Source: Branchiostoma floridae (Eukaryota > Chordata > Leptocardii > Amphioxiformes > Branchiostomatidae). From it: a stretch of 64,000 nucleotides of DNA. Shown in pieces: positions 44,857 to 56,500 of this stretch; the first letter of the stretch is position 1; every line of letters starts with the position of its first letter. Where the stretch lies: assembly GCF_000003815.2 (NCBI RefSeq), contig NC_049995.1, forward strand, positions 6,556,342 to 6,620,341, read 5' to 3'. A program made the position numbers and the translations under genes. The notes below the pieces were generated by a model, which worked only from the letters and a program-made list of their open reading frames with translations, did not search any database and was not told the origin of the DNA.

Positions 44857-45006
44857 GCCAAAAAGTAGTTATTTAAGCAAATGGATATTATTTTGGAAAC
44901 GGTCAGACGTTTAGACACCGCCCTAGTGACAGCCCAGTGTGATTAATTTGACACGTCTGACCGTTTCCAAAACCATATCCTGTTGCTTGAGTAACTGCTT
45001 TTTGGC
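44857..45006. repeat. Fold-back element in gene 2 intron 1
   Basis: Orthologous duplicate of 29375-29538, loop about 14 bases shorter. Confidence 0.8.
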
Positions 45007-45712
45007 GTCGATTATAACCTGGACGTTTTATATTCATCTTAGTTCGTTAAATAGGCTTAATAGCATTCTTCCTAATTATTTTGATAAGTCAAAGCTGTTA
45101 GCTGTATGTTTCTGCCACATTCTGACCGTCCGGAAGATCCATGTACCATCTACAATCATTGTCTAATCTAACCCAGTTCCTGTGCCATACCCCATCCAGT
45201 CTGACCGCTCTACGTGTGAACTGTCACATCGTATCTTGCCTAGAGCGAGTTGGTGTGGTGGTTCTTGTTAAAGAAAATGGGGCCGACGTTTGGGTGTTGC
45301 CTTGACATATATCTCTAAACTTTGCTGTTCCAGTTCCTGCTTACTTCTTACCTTTGTGACTCATTGCAGGCTTATAAAGGCCCTTTCTTTAAACAAATCA
45401 GCAATTTTCGAAGCAAAGAAGGACAACAAAAATCTAGAGGGACACCTGAGGTTTTGAATGTTTACAATTCGTCGATTAGAATGGTGTAATTTGCCGCTCC
45501 ACTCATCCGACTAATTCAGGAAGGAATTTCTAATCAAAGTTACTACAAACCATACACAGTACAGAAACTTCCCGCATAGGTAAAACCCACATTCATATAT
45601 TTCTAACTTTTCAAATAAGAATGACATTTGGATCTTTCACGTTCACAATTTTTTACTAATTTGTGTCAGTCTTACGTTACCACCTGTAGCACACCAATTA
45701 CTATTGACATGT

Positions 45713-46306
45713 GGACATAGGAGATACATGCAATACGCTACACACGAACGAAGAAAGGGCTGTCTTCTCAGCCTATATTAGTCAGAACTGTCCCAAAATC
45801 TCAACCTATATTGACCCAATACGGACAGGAATGTGTCAAGTTCTTAACTCTCAAGACGTAAGCTAATGCACAGTGCTTGGACATGGGAGATACATACAAT
45901 ACGCTACACACGTACGAAGAAAGGGCTGTGTTCTCAGCCTATATTAGTCAGAACTGTCCCAAAATCTGAACCTATATTGACCCAATACGGACTGGAATGT
46001 GTCAAGTTCTTAACCCTCAAAAAGTAATCCAATGCACAGCGCTTGGACATGGGAGATACATGCAATACACTACACACGACGAAAGGGCTGTGTTATCAGC
46101 CTATATTGGTGAGAACTGTCCTAAAATCTGAACCTATATTGACCCAATACGGACAGGAATGTCTCAAGGTCTTATACCCCTACAAAGTACATGGACAGTA
46201 TATGGACATCGAAGATACATGCCATATGTTACACACAATGAAAGGACAGTATCAAGTTCTCAGCCTCTATATTGGGCAGAACTGTCCCAAGATCTGAACA
46301 TGCAGG

Positions 46307-46394
<88 letters not shown>

Positions 46395-46640
46395 ACATAT
46401 GGGCAGAAATATCTTCTTATCCCCTACAAAATAATACAATTGACAGTTTATGGACATAGGAGATGCATGACATATTCTACACACAATAAAATGAATGTGC
46501 TAACATCTCGGCCTACGTCGACCAGAAATTGTCCCAACATTCAAACCTATATTGACCTGATATATACAGGAAGTGCAAACTTCGTAACCCCTACAAATTG
46601 ATCAAAACAATATACCTATCAAAAAGATTTATGAAACCAA
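45713..46640. repeat. 160-166 bp tandem repeat with (TA)n, gene 2 copy
   Basis: Units begin at 45713, 45879, 46045, 46204 and, after a (TA)n run at 46310-46391, 46452: five units against four in gene 1. Confidence 0.85.
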
Positions 46641-46740
46641 TATCAATTCAATGTATAGTATGATCTCAAGTTCTTGTTTATTCCGTCTCAGGCACACTTC
46701 TAGTTATAACTATACCCATATGGACGGTGGGGGAAAGCCA

Positions 46741-46864
46741 TATGTCACACACATTAGCATAAACCGTTAAGGTTTTTTTCCCTCCTCCTGCACCTGTTTT
46801 ATATTTTATTCTCTTCTGTATCTATTATCATTTAGTATGTGCAAACTGAATAAACAAACAAACA
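46741..46864 (+). mobile_element. Small insert with (AAAC)n tail, gene 2 only
   Basis: Absent from the matching place in gene 1 (31130-31150). Ends ACTGAATAAACAAACAAAC, the look of a short retroposon tail. Confidence 0.4.
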
Positions 46865-47150
46865 TTGCAAAGCTTGTAAATGTAAGTTCACACAATACGA
46901 TAACTCACCTGATTTGGTATTACATTTTAGGACGAACAGAGAGCCACTATCCTCTTAAAATCACAAAACCCACAAATTGTAGAAAGTGGGACCCTTTGTC
47001 TTCCTCTGCTTCCAAAATAGAAGTCAAGCCCAACCTATCTAGATATCGTCAACACTAGTATTCGAGTAGTCTCTTGGCATAATGATATTTATCACAATCC
47101 ATAGTTGTATGCATATCCCCTAACTTTTTTCTACCATGTACTTTCAATTA

Positions 47151-47728
47151 CGAGGGGCATTCAATAAGTAATGTCCCTGACCCATTTCCCATAGCAGGAG
47201 ATTAATGAAACTTAGCACAGTTATTAGTCTTTCTCTTCATAGGAACCACCCAGAGTTTTGCATTTCTCCCATCATTTGATGTAGGTCTGGACACCGTTCT
47301 TGTAGGACATCCCATGTTGGTCCTCCGACAGATGCCTCATCAATGGCAGAAGAGGGACGACCAGGCCTGGGAGCTGTTTCCACAGACTTCCGGCCTTGTT
47401 TGAATTCAGGATGCCAGCGTTTTACAAGGTCATATGATGGGGCATCATCACCATAACTTTTTTTCATTTCATCAAAAGTCCCCTTTGGTATGCGTCCTTT
47501 CAAATACAAAAACCGGATCACTGCGCGACACTCAACTTGCTCCATTTCACACCTGGTCCATTTCACACCTGACTCAGTTCAAACAACAGTAAATCAGTAG
47601 CCACAATTAGTTCAGAGCTGTTTTTTGCAACATAACCCATAGAGATATGACTCATTACACATGCAAAATTTCATCTAGATCAGACAACTGAAAGTGGGTC
47701 AGGGGCATTACTTATTGAATGCCCCTCG
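47151..47728 (-). mobile_element. Mariner-like non-autonomous element, 578 bp
   Basis: Terminal inverted repeats CGAGGGGCATTCAATAAGTA / TACTTATTGAATGCCCCTCG extend ~34 bp with one mismatch and are flanked by TA on both sides, the Tc1/mariner target duplication. The interior codes only the first part of a transposase. The matching position in gene 1 (31419-31430) has no element, so the insertion is younger than the gene duplication or was lost from one copy. Confidence 0.85.
47237..47545 (-). pseudogene. Truncated mariner transposase (HTH part)
   Basis: MEQVECRAVIRFLYLKGRIP, then GTFDEMKKSYGDDAPSYDLV and KRWHPEFKQGRKSVETAPRP match the paired helix-turn-helix DNA-binding region of Mos1/SETMAR-type mariner transposases (R-x-x-I-x-F, W-x-x-x-F-x-x-G-R-x-S, R-P-G-R-P). 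It then jumps to a short C-terminal tail; the D,D catalytic domain is missing, so it cannot be an active transposase. Confidence 0.8.
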
Positions 47729-48058
47729 TAGCCTACGGGCATGAACTTGCAAATAAACTTTCATATTAAAAGTCGAAGGATACATCTGTTTGACTACATT
47801 CTAAGTCAACACGGCCATAGTTTGTTCCTTGTTGTGTAAAACAAGTCATACCCGCGGGCTTGTTTGTCTGTGTTTATTTTACTCTTATACCTGCCTACCT
47901 GCCTAAGCTCTTCTACAACGTAAGTGAAACATTTAATACGGTAACAAAACATGTCTATCTGTATCTTGTACTCTGTTTAATAGCTATGCGGAGAAAATGG
48001 TTGTCTAAGCTTAACAACGAGGTAAATTTACGCATGAAAATGAATGGAGAGAACATAC

Positions 48059-48155
48059 CTGTATTTCCTCCTCTCACTTCCTTCGTTGAACACCATTGTA
48101 GAAAGGAAAGTTGCAGGATGAAAATCCAAAACGCGCATACAGTACGTCTGTACAT
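48059..48155 (-). CDS. Gene 2 exon 1: signal peptide
   Basis: ATG at 48155-48153; MYRRTVCAFWIFILQLSFLQ then WCSTKEVRGGNT, 32 codons plus 1 nt before donor GTATGT. Hydrophobic core VCAFWIFILQLSFL. One codon longer than in gene 1, with a frame-keeping change near the donor, which argues that this frame is under selection. Joins exon D through GAC (Asp). Confidence 0.78.
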
Positions 48156-49741
48156 TTTCCAAATGGTCGTCGGCGCGTCGTGCGACAGCTACGGATGTGC
48201 ACGGTGAGGAAAAATAAAGGACCAACGCCCAGACTTCGTCATACTGTGTCAGACTATGTAGAAAAGGGTCAGTATGGGAATGAGCAATCACAATACATGA
48301 GAACATAACGAGATAGCCCAAGGCGACTTGCAGACTGCTACTGCCTTGGTGCTTACGTAAAAGTCTCTATTGTTCTAGGTTGGCACACTTTACGGGCCTT
48401 TCACGACTTCTGTTTAATTGGTCCCCGGATACATTCCATGGCGACGGGACACCTTTTCTAGAATGTGATAACTTACGTTTCTCTTTTCCTTGCTTTTTTG
48501 TTTCTTTTGCATGCAAAGTTGAATCCATAGAACTTTTAGAAGATGTGCAGGGTAAATAGAGATGGTCAACGTTGACGATTAAGTGAAAGTTTTAGCTTTC
48601 TTTAAATGAATCAAGACAAAAGATAACAATGATGATGACCTAATCAATGACCTTTTGTAAGATATATGAGACCATTTCCTTTTCACAATGTCTCTATTTT
48701 AAAGTTTGAAATTCTTTGGCTAATTTAGATGGTAAAACAGGATCAGTATTTTACGTGATGTAGTTTGAATTAGTTTGCATACATAATTTTAGATGGAAAC
48801 ACTATGTTGACTGTTCGCACCACCACCACAGGCCACACTAGGGTTACAGGGTAAGACCTCTGAGTTTGTGCCTAGACGTCATGCCCCAGGGGGGGGGGGG
48901 GGGTGTCTAGTAATATGAAGATGTCGATGTAAAACAGGTCGTATATGGTCAGGTTCACATCTGCGTTTTCGGATTTGACCCAAAGTCGTTGAGTCAACTC
49001 AACTTCCGACTCCGAAAACGCGTGCGTAACCGGGCCTATGTACTTACAACAAACACCTGTTTTCCAGTTACGCATAGCCTTAGGTTAAGTGGATTCTGAC
49101 AGTTAGTTTGAAAGCATAATGAATAACAGAAACCGGTTCGACAATTACGCACAGGGTATTGGAGTGTCAAACAGTCATTTATCAAAACTGGCTCCGGAGA
49201 CGTTAAACCAAGCTGTATTTACGATCTCATCCGTGTCGTTTCGTTATAAAGATATCTGGACTTTGTTGAAGACGCAATGTGGTGTCAATTTACAATTCAA
49301 AACTTAATCATTTTCAGTTAGGGTTGGGGTATTTTACATGTACATAGTTTGAAACAATCAATTGTCAAAACTGGTTCCGGAGACGTTAAACCAACCTGTA
49401 TTTACGATCTCATCGATCCGTGTCATTTCGTTATAAAGATATCTTCACTTTGTGAAGACGCCATGGGGCGTCGATTACACTCAAAACGCAGATTAAAGCT
49501 AAGGCAGTGTTTTTCATGATTTTCGGTTAGGGTTTTGGGTATCTTACACAGTTAGCCAGTTTAATAGTAAGAAATATTCTGGCCAGGTGTTCTGCTACAC
49601 ATGCATACACAGGTAGATAGATAAACATATACATAACGTTACATACATACATGCATATATACATACATACATATACAATCATTTTATATCAACATAACTG
49701 GCAAGGCGCATACAACGACATTTTAAACGATAATGACCATA
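48156..49741. promoter_or_regulatory. Intergenic region upstream of gene 2 (promoter candidate)
   Basis: Conserved next to the ATG with the region upstream of gene 1. Contains a 13-14 base poly(G) tract at 48890-48903 and two units of the 184-bp repeat (49175, 49359). Confidence 0.45.
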
Positions 49742-49747
49742 TTTATT
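49742..49747 (-). terminator. Poly(A) signal AATAAA, 3' end of gene 3 (candidate)
   Basis: Minus-strand GCAATAAATATGGTCATTAT, about 70 bases after the stop at 49818; conserved at 33734-33739. Confidence 0.5.
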
Positions 49748-49817
49748 GCATATTCATTCCCAGAAGGGCTAAATACAGTATAAACAGATAACACATGTAC
49801 TGGTACTGAATATACAT

Positions 49818-50128
49818 TCACAGTTTACATGCTTCGACTAGTAGTTTCTTAAAATAGTTTTCAATAAACTCACTGACAGGTATTTGAATATGGCATAGCA
49901 TGGAAGCATTCCGTCTTTTGCTAAATCTCTGGCGTATATATAGGTCACAGACAAGAGATTTGCTTATATCACTGTATGATACATATACCAATGTCCAAGA
50001 CAATATGAAAAATATTAGTGTCACATGTAGAGCATTATCTTTGATATGGAGGAGTCCGGTTGTGTCTACCTGCCTTATTGTGTGTTGGGTGGTCACTCTG
50101 TATGCTTTCGGACATTGTAATGGAGTAA
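49818..50128 (-). CDS. Possible terminal exon of gene 3 with hydrophobic segment
   Basis: An AG acceptor at 50129-50130 preceded by TTTCTATCTCTATGCCTTTC opens a 102-codon frame in the correct phase (2 nt then VTPLQCPKAYRVTTQHTIRQ), ending at a stop 70 bases before the AATAAA. It contains VTLIFFILSWTLVYVS, long enough for one membrane span, followed by a basic tail (RQRFSKRR). If real, gene 3 makes a membrane-anchored mucin. The gene 2 copy has lost most of this sequence, so it is not supported by conservation. Confidence 0.3.
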
Positions 50129-50523
50129 CTTCATAGTTCACAGAAAGGCATAGAGATAGAAACATCCCACATATGTAGGACAGACAAAGAGGAGGTTTCT
50201 GAAGACAAATTTAGAGTGTATACGTCAGGAATAACATTTTGAAGTTCACGTTTTGACTTTTACGTATCCGTATATATGTACCTACTTGTTGACAAACGTA
50301 ATGCTAAATGCTTGTGCCAAACAATAGCACATGCACTTATGGCTCCTTATCATATGAATCTTTACCCATTGCATTTAAATGTATAGCCCAGGAAAGGTAT
50401 AGCCCATCATAAAGTAAAAGATAAAGTACAACATGTATGAAGACATTAAGTGGTAGACAAGTGTTGGACACAACATCTACAAATACTTGTGAGCACTTTG
50501 ATAAAAAGTGAAAATCAACTTAC

Positions 50524-53500
50524 CATCTGTCGCCTCAGAGGTGACTTCTGTAGTAGCCTCAGATGTTTCACTGGTTGTCGCCGGGAGAGTTGCAGTAGAT
50601 GATACTGTAGAAGCCCTTGTTGTAGGCCCAGAGGTTGTTGTAGGCCCAGCGGTTGTTGTAGACTCAGCGGTTGTTGTAGACCCAGCTGTTGTTGTAATCC
50701 CAGCTGTTGTTGTAGACCCAGCGGTTGTTGTAGGCCCAGCGGTTGTTGTAGACCCAGTGGTTATTGTAGGTCCAGTGGTTGTTGAAGGCCCAGCGGTTGT
50801 TGTAGGCCCAGCGGTTGTTGTAGGCTGAGTGGTTGCTGTAGGCCCAGCATGTGTTGTTGGCCCAGTGGTTGTTGTAGGCCCAGCAGGTGTTGTTGGCCCA
50901 GTGGTTGTTGTAGGCCCAGCTGTTGTTGCAGACCCAGCGGTTGTTGTAGGCCCAGCTGTTGTTGCAGACCCAGCGGTTGTTGTAGGTTCAGCGGTTGTTG
51001 TAGGCCCAGCGGTTGATGTAGGCCCAGCTGTTGTTGTAGGCTGAGTGGTTGCCGTAGGCCCAGCAGGTGTTGTTGGCCCAGTGGTTGTTGTAAGCCCAGT
51101 GGTTGTTGTAAGCCTAGCGGTTGTTGTAGGCCCAGCTGTTGTTGTAGGCTTAGTGGTTGTTGTTGGCCCAGCTGTTGTTGTTGGCCCAGCGGTTGTTGTA
51201 GGCCCATCGGGTGTTGTAGGCCCATCGGGTGTTGTAGGCTCAGCTGTTGTTGTAGGATCAGTGGTTGTTGTAGGCCCATTGGTTGTTGTATGTCCAGCGG
51301 TTGTTGTAGGCCCAGTGGTTGTCGCCGGGAATGTTGCAGTAGTTGGTACTGTAGAAGCCCTCGTTGTAGGCCCAAAGGTTGTTGTAGACCCAGCGGTCGT
51401 TGTAGGCTCAGCGGTTGTTATAGGCTCAGCGGTTGTTGTTGGCTCAGCTGTTGTTGTTGGCTCAGCTGTTGTGGCCAATGTTTCCAGTACCGTTCTATGG
51501 GTTGTAATCTGGGTTGTCGTTGATATTCTGCCGGTTGTTGTAAATGGCATTGTTACAGTTGGTGTTACTGTAGAAGTCATTCGTGAAGTAGCAGTTTCGG
51601 CTGTTGTACTTGGTTCAGTGGTAAACGTTGTAAATTCTCCAGTTGTTATTTCACTTGTTGCTGCAGAGAACACAACAGGACTAACAGTTGGATAGGTCGT
51701 CGTCGTTTGTTCGGTTTCAGTGGAGAGCTGGCCTGTAGTCAAGTCATTTGTTGTCGTAAAAGGTATTGTTGCAGCGGATGATACGGAGGACGTACTTGTT
51801 GTAGTACTATCGGTAGTGACTGTGGTTCTTGGCTGGGCTGTTTTAGTTGTTACCTGACCAGTTGTTTCTGCACTTATTGTTGCAGTGGATGCTTTGGGGG
51901 ACGCTTTTGTCGTAGACACATCTCTTGTCGTTTCTGGCTTTGTTGTTTCTGTTGTTACCTGACCAGATATTGTAGCACGTGTTGTTGTAAATGGCATTGT
52001 TTCAGTAGACGTGATGGTAGAAGCTCTTGTAGTAGGACCAACAGTTGTGCGTAATGTTTCTAGAACTGTTGTATGGGTTGTCTTTGGGCCAGTTGTTATT
52101 TTCCTTGTTGTTGTAGATGGTATTCTTGCTGTGGACGCTATTGTAGAGGTCCTTGTTGTAAAGCCAGTGGTTGGTACAGTCGTCCCTGGTTCTGTTGTTA
52201 CAGTAGAGAGATGGCCTGTTGTAATTCTAGTTGATATGTGTGGTAGTATTCTTGTTGTAGAAGCCACAGTGGAGGGCCTTGTTGTGTGACCAGTGGTTTT
52301 GATTGTTGTTTCAGTTGTAAATTGATCAGATGTCATTTTATCCGTTGTAGATGGCAGTGTTGCAGTGGATGCTATGGATGAAGCCATTGAGGTAGAACTA
52401 ACAGTGCTGGCTGTCGTTTCTGCTTGCGTTGTTTCAGTTGTGAACTGGCTGGATGTCATTTCACTTGTCATGGATAACATAGTTGAGGTAGACGCTATAG
52501 ATGAAGACCTTGTTGTTATACTAGTAGTGGTGGCTGTAGTTTCTGGTTGTGTTATTTCAGTTGTAAACTGACCGGACGTTTTTGCACTCGATGTTGTGAC
52601 TGGAATTGTCTCAGTACGTAACATGGTAGAAGTCTTTGTTGTAGGTCCAGGGGTTGTACCCAATGTTTCTAGTACGGTTTTATGAGTTGTCCGCGGACCA
52701 GTTGTTGGTTTCCTTGTTGTTTCAGTGGATGCTATTGTAGAGGTCCTTGTTGTAAGACTAGCAGTTGGTACAGTCGTTGCTGGTTTAGCTGTAACAGTTG
52801 AGAACTGGCCCATTGTAGCTTTACTTGTTGTTTCAGATGTTTTTCCTGAAGTAGCTGCTATTGTTGAGGTTGTTGTACGACTATCGGTTTTGACAGTTGT
52901 TTCAGTTGTTAACTTATCACTTGTCTTGGATGGCAGAGTTGAAGTGGACGCTGTAGAAGAAGCCATTGTTGTTAATGGTATTGATGAAGTAGATGTATAA
53001 ACTCCTGTTGTTGGACTAGTCGTTGGTACAGTCGTCTCTAGTGCTGTTGTAACAGTTGAGAACTGGTCTGTTTTAACTCTACTTGTTGCTGGAGATGTTA
53101 TTCTTCTTGTGGAAGCAATGGTTGATGCCCTAGTTGTACGACCGGTGGTTTTGACCGTTGTCTCACTTGTAATCTCGCCAGATGTCATGTCACTTGTCAT
53201 GGGTGTCATAGTTGAGGTAGACGCTATAGAAGAAACCCTTGTTGTTGGCTTAGCAGTGGTGCCTGTAGTTTCTGGTTGTGTTGTTTCAGTTGTGACCTGG
53301 CCGGACGTTTTTGCACTCGATGTCGTGACTGGAATTGTTTCAGTAGGTAACATGGTAGAGGTTTTTGTTGTAGTAATGCCGGTAGTTGTGTCTGATGTTT
53401 CTAGCACGGTTCTGTAAGTTGTATGCGGACCAGTTGTTTCTATTTTTGTTGTAAATGGCATTGTTGAAGTAGTACTAGTGGTTGGTACAGTAGTGTTTGG

Positions 53501-56500
53501 TGCTGTTGGTACAGTAGAGAACTGGTCTGTTGTAACTCTACTTGTTGCTGGAGATGTTATTCTTCTTGTGGAAGCAATGGTTGATGCCCTAGTTGTACGA
53601 CCGGTGGTTTTGACCGTTGTCTCAGTTGTAATCTGGCCAGATGTCATGTCACTTGTCATGGGTGTCATAGTTGAGGTAGACGCTATGGAAGAAACCCTTG
53701 TTGTTGGCTTAGCAGTGGTGCCTGTAGTTTCTGGTTGTGTTGTTTCAGTTGTGACCTGGCCGGACGTTTTTGCACTCGATGTTGTGACTGGAATTGTCTC
53801 AGTACGTAACATGGTAGAAGTCTTTGTTGTAGGTCCAGGGGTTGTACCTAATGTTTCTAATACGGTTTTATGAGTTGTCCGCGGACCAGTTGTTGGTTTC
53901 CTTGTTGTTTCAGTGGATGCTATTGTAGAAGTCCTTGTTGTAAGACTAGCAGTTGGTACAGTCATTGCTGGTTTTGCTGTAACAGTTGAGAACTGGCCCG
54001 TTGTAGTTGTTTCAGATGGTGGTCCTGAAGTAGATGATATTGTTGAGGCCGTTGTACTACCAGCAGTTTTGACTGTTGTTTCAGTTGTAAACTGATCAGA
54101 TGTCATTTCACTTGTCGTTGATGGCAGAGTTGAGGTGAACAATATAGACGAAGTTCCTGTTGTAAATGGTATTGTTGCAGTAGATGCTATTGAAGAGGTC
54201 CTTGTTGTGGGACTAGTGGTTGGTACAGCCGTCTCTGGTGCTGTTGTCACAGTAGAGAACTGGTCTGTTGTAACGTCACTTGTTGCTGGGGATGATATGC
54301 TTGTTGTTGAAGCTATGTTTGATGCCCTAGTTGTGTGACCAGCGGTTTTGACCGTTGTCTCAGTTGTAATCTGGTCAGATGTCATGTCACTTGTCATGGG
54401 TGTCATAGTTGAGGTAGACGCTATAGAAGAAGCCCCTGTTGTTGGCTTAGCAGTTATTGTTGTAGTTTCTGGCTTTGTTGTTTCAGTTGTGACCTGACCG
54501 GACGTTTTTGCACTTGATGCTGTGAATGGAATTGTTTCAGTAGGTAACATGGTAGATGTTTTTGTTGTAGTAATACCGATAGTCGTGTCTAATGTTTCCA
54601 TGACGGTTTTATAAGTTGTACGTGGACCAGTTGTTTCCCTAGCTGTTGTAGATGGCATTGTTGTCGTAGGACTAGTGGTTAGTACAGTCGTCTCTAGTTT
54701 TGTTGTTACAGTTGAGTGCTGGTCTGTTGTAAACCCACTTGTAACTTGGGATGGTGTTGATGTAGAAGCTATGGTTGATACCCTAGTTGCACGACCAGTT
54801 GTTTTGGACGTTGTTGCAATTGTAGACAGCTCAGACGTTTGTACACTTGTTGTAAAAGGTGGTATTGTAGTAGAGGATATGGTAGAAGCTCGTGTTGTAC
54901 GGCCAGCGGTGGTGAATGTCGTTTCTGGTTTCGTTGTTACAGTTGTGACCTGGATAGTCGTTCCTTCGTTGGTGGTCTCGGGGAGTGTTGCAGTAGATGG
55001 TACTGATGCCATGGTCTCTGAAGTTGACATCTTAGAGGTGTGTTCTGTAGTTGCCGTTGAAGCCTTGGAGGTGGGTTCAGTAGTGGCGGTTGAAACATCA
55101 GAGGTGAGTTCAGTAGTGGCGGTTGAAGACTCAGAGGTGCGTTCTGTAGAGGCGGTTGAAGCCTCAGAGGTGGGTTCCGTAGTGGCCACTGACATCTCTT
55201 GGGTGGATTCCGTAGTGGCTAGAGCTGTCACAACAGTTGTAGCTATAGTTGTTGCTCGCTCAGTTTTTGTTGAAGTCGAAGTGGAAATGCCCACTGTGGA
55301 TGGTTGAGTTGGTCTTGCAGTGCTGACTCCTGTTGCAGATTTTGTTGCAAACTTTGTTGGCACTTTGGTTGTGATATCGGTTAGGGACACTGCCTCAGAC
55401 GAAGGTGACGTTTTGATCCCTGTTGTAGTAGAGTCGGTACTTGACATTGACAGTGTAGGTTTTGTTGTCATCTCTGTTGTAAGGTCTCCCTCGGAAGTGG
55501 TTGTTAAAAAGTTTGTTGTAACTGCATTCCCCAGGGTAGAGGATGTAGGTTTTGTTGTTGCCCTACGTCCTGTCGAGGTTAAAGTCTGCGCAGTCATTTG
55601 CGATGAAGTCAGCTGTTTCGTACTCGCTGACGTTTCTGGCAACGCAGTAGTATGCTCTTCTGTTGTCGTTTTCAACAACGTCGTACTGCGACGTGCCCTT
55701 GTGGTAGCTGTTGTTTGAGGTTGTGAGGTTCTTATCTCTGTTGTTGACAGTTTCGTTGTTGCATCTGTCATAAGTACTGTGTTAAGCGTTGTTAATGCTT
55801 CTGTTTTAGTCATCCTTTCACCTTCCGATGTCATTGGGGGTTTGGTGGTTGTAGGTTGCATTCCAGTCGTTTGTGTTGTTATATCCGTTGACGTTGTAAC
55901 CTGCGATGTTACAGTAGTAGAAATGTCTATGGTCGTAGATCTAGTATACCTTCCTGATGTAAATGCCTCAGTGCTTAACTGTGTTGCTGCTTGCGGCGTT
56001 GATTCTTCCGGCGTTGAAACTGTAGGTGTTTGAGTCAATACGTCCAGAGTAGTTAATGCGGTTGAACTATCCTTAGTTGAAGGATAGGTGCTAACGATTG
56101 TTGACGTGTCTTTTGATGTTGAACCCTGGTCAGTCATCTGCACCGTCGCCATTGAAGATGTTGTTCTACCAATTGAAGTTTGTTGCGTCGTAGCCGTCGG
56201 TTGAAGGATTGTTTTAACTGTCGTTAAAGGTGTCGACGTGGTTAGTTCTTCTGTTGATGCTGCCTCTTCGGTAGTAATTATCATAGTTGAAAGCGGTTCC
56301 GTCACTGACAATGTACTGGTAGACGATTCGACAGGTACTGTAGAACGACCTGTGAATTCTGTAGTGTTCATTGGCGCCTCAGAGGTGGTTTCTATAGTTG
56401 TCGTCGCCACTTGAGAAGTTGGTTCTCTAATGGTCGTTGGGGGCTCAGAAATGGGTTCTGTACCACCTCTTGTTGCCACAGTGGTATATTCTACAGTCGT

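Larger units (their letters stand above)
43435..48058. other. Gene 2 intron 1 (4.6 kb)
   Basis: Duplicate of gene 1 intron 1 with extra inserts: 43639-44488 (GC-rich, replaces a different ~800 bp in gene 1), 46741-46864 and the mariner-like element 47151-47728. No coding exon of the mucin seen. Confidence 0.75.

Noticed and set aside
49900-50136. + strand 78-codon frame with hydrophobic C-terminus (MEAFRLLLNLWRIYRSQTRD)
   Set aside because: No neighbours or splice support on the + strand; opposite to the candidate terminal exon of gene 3. Cannot be excluded fully.
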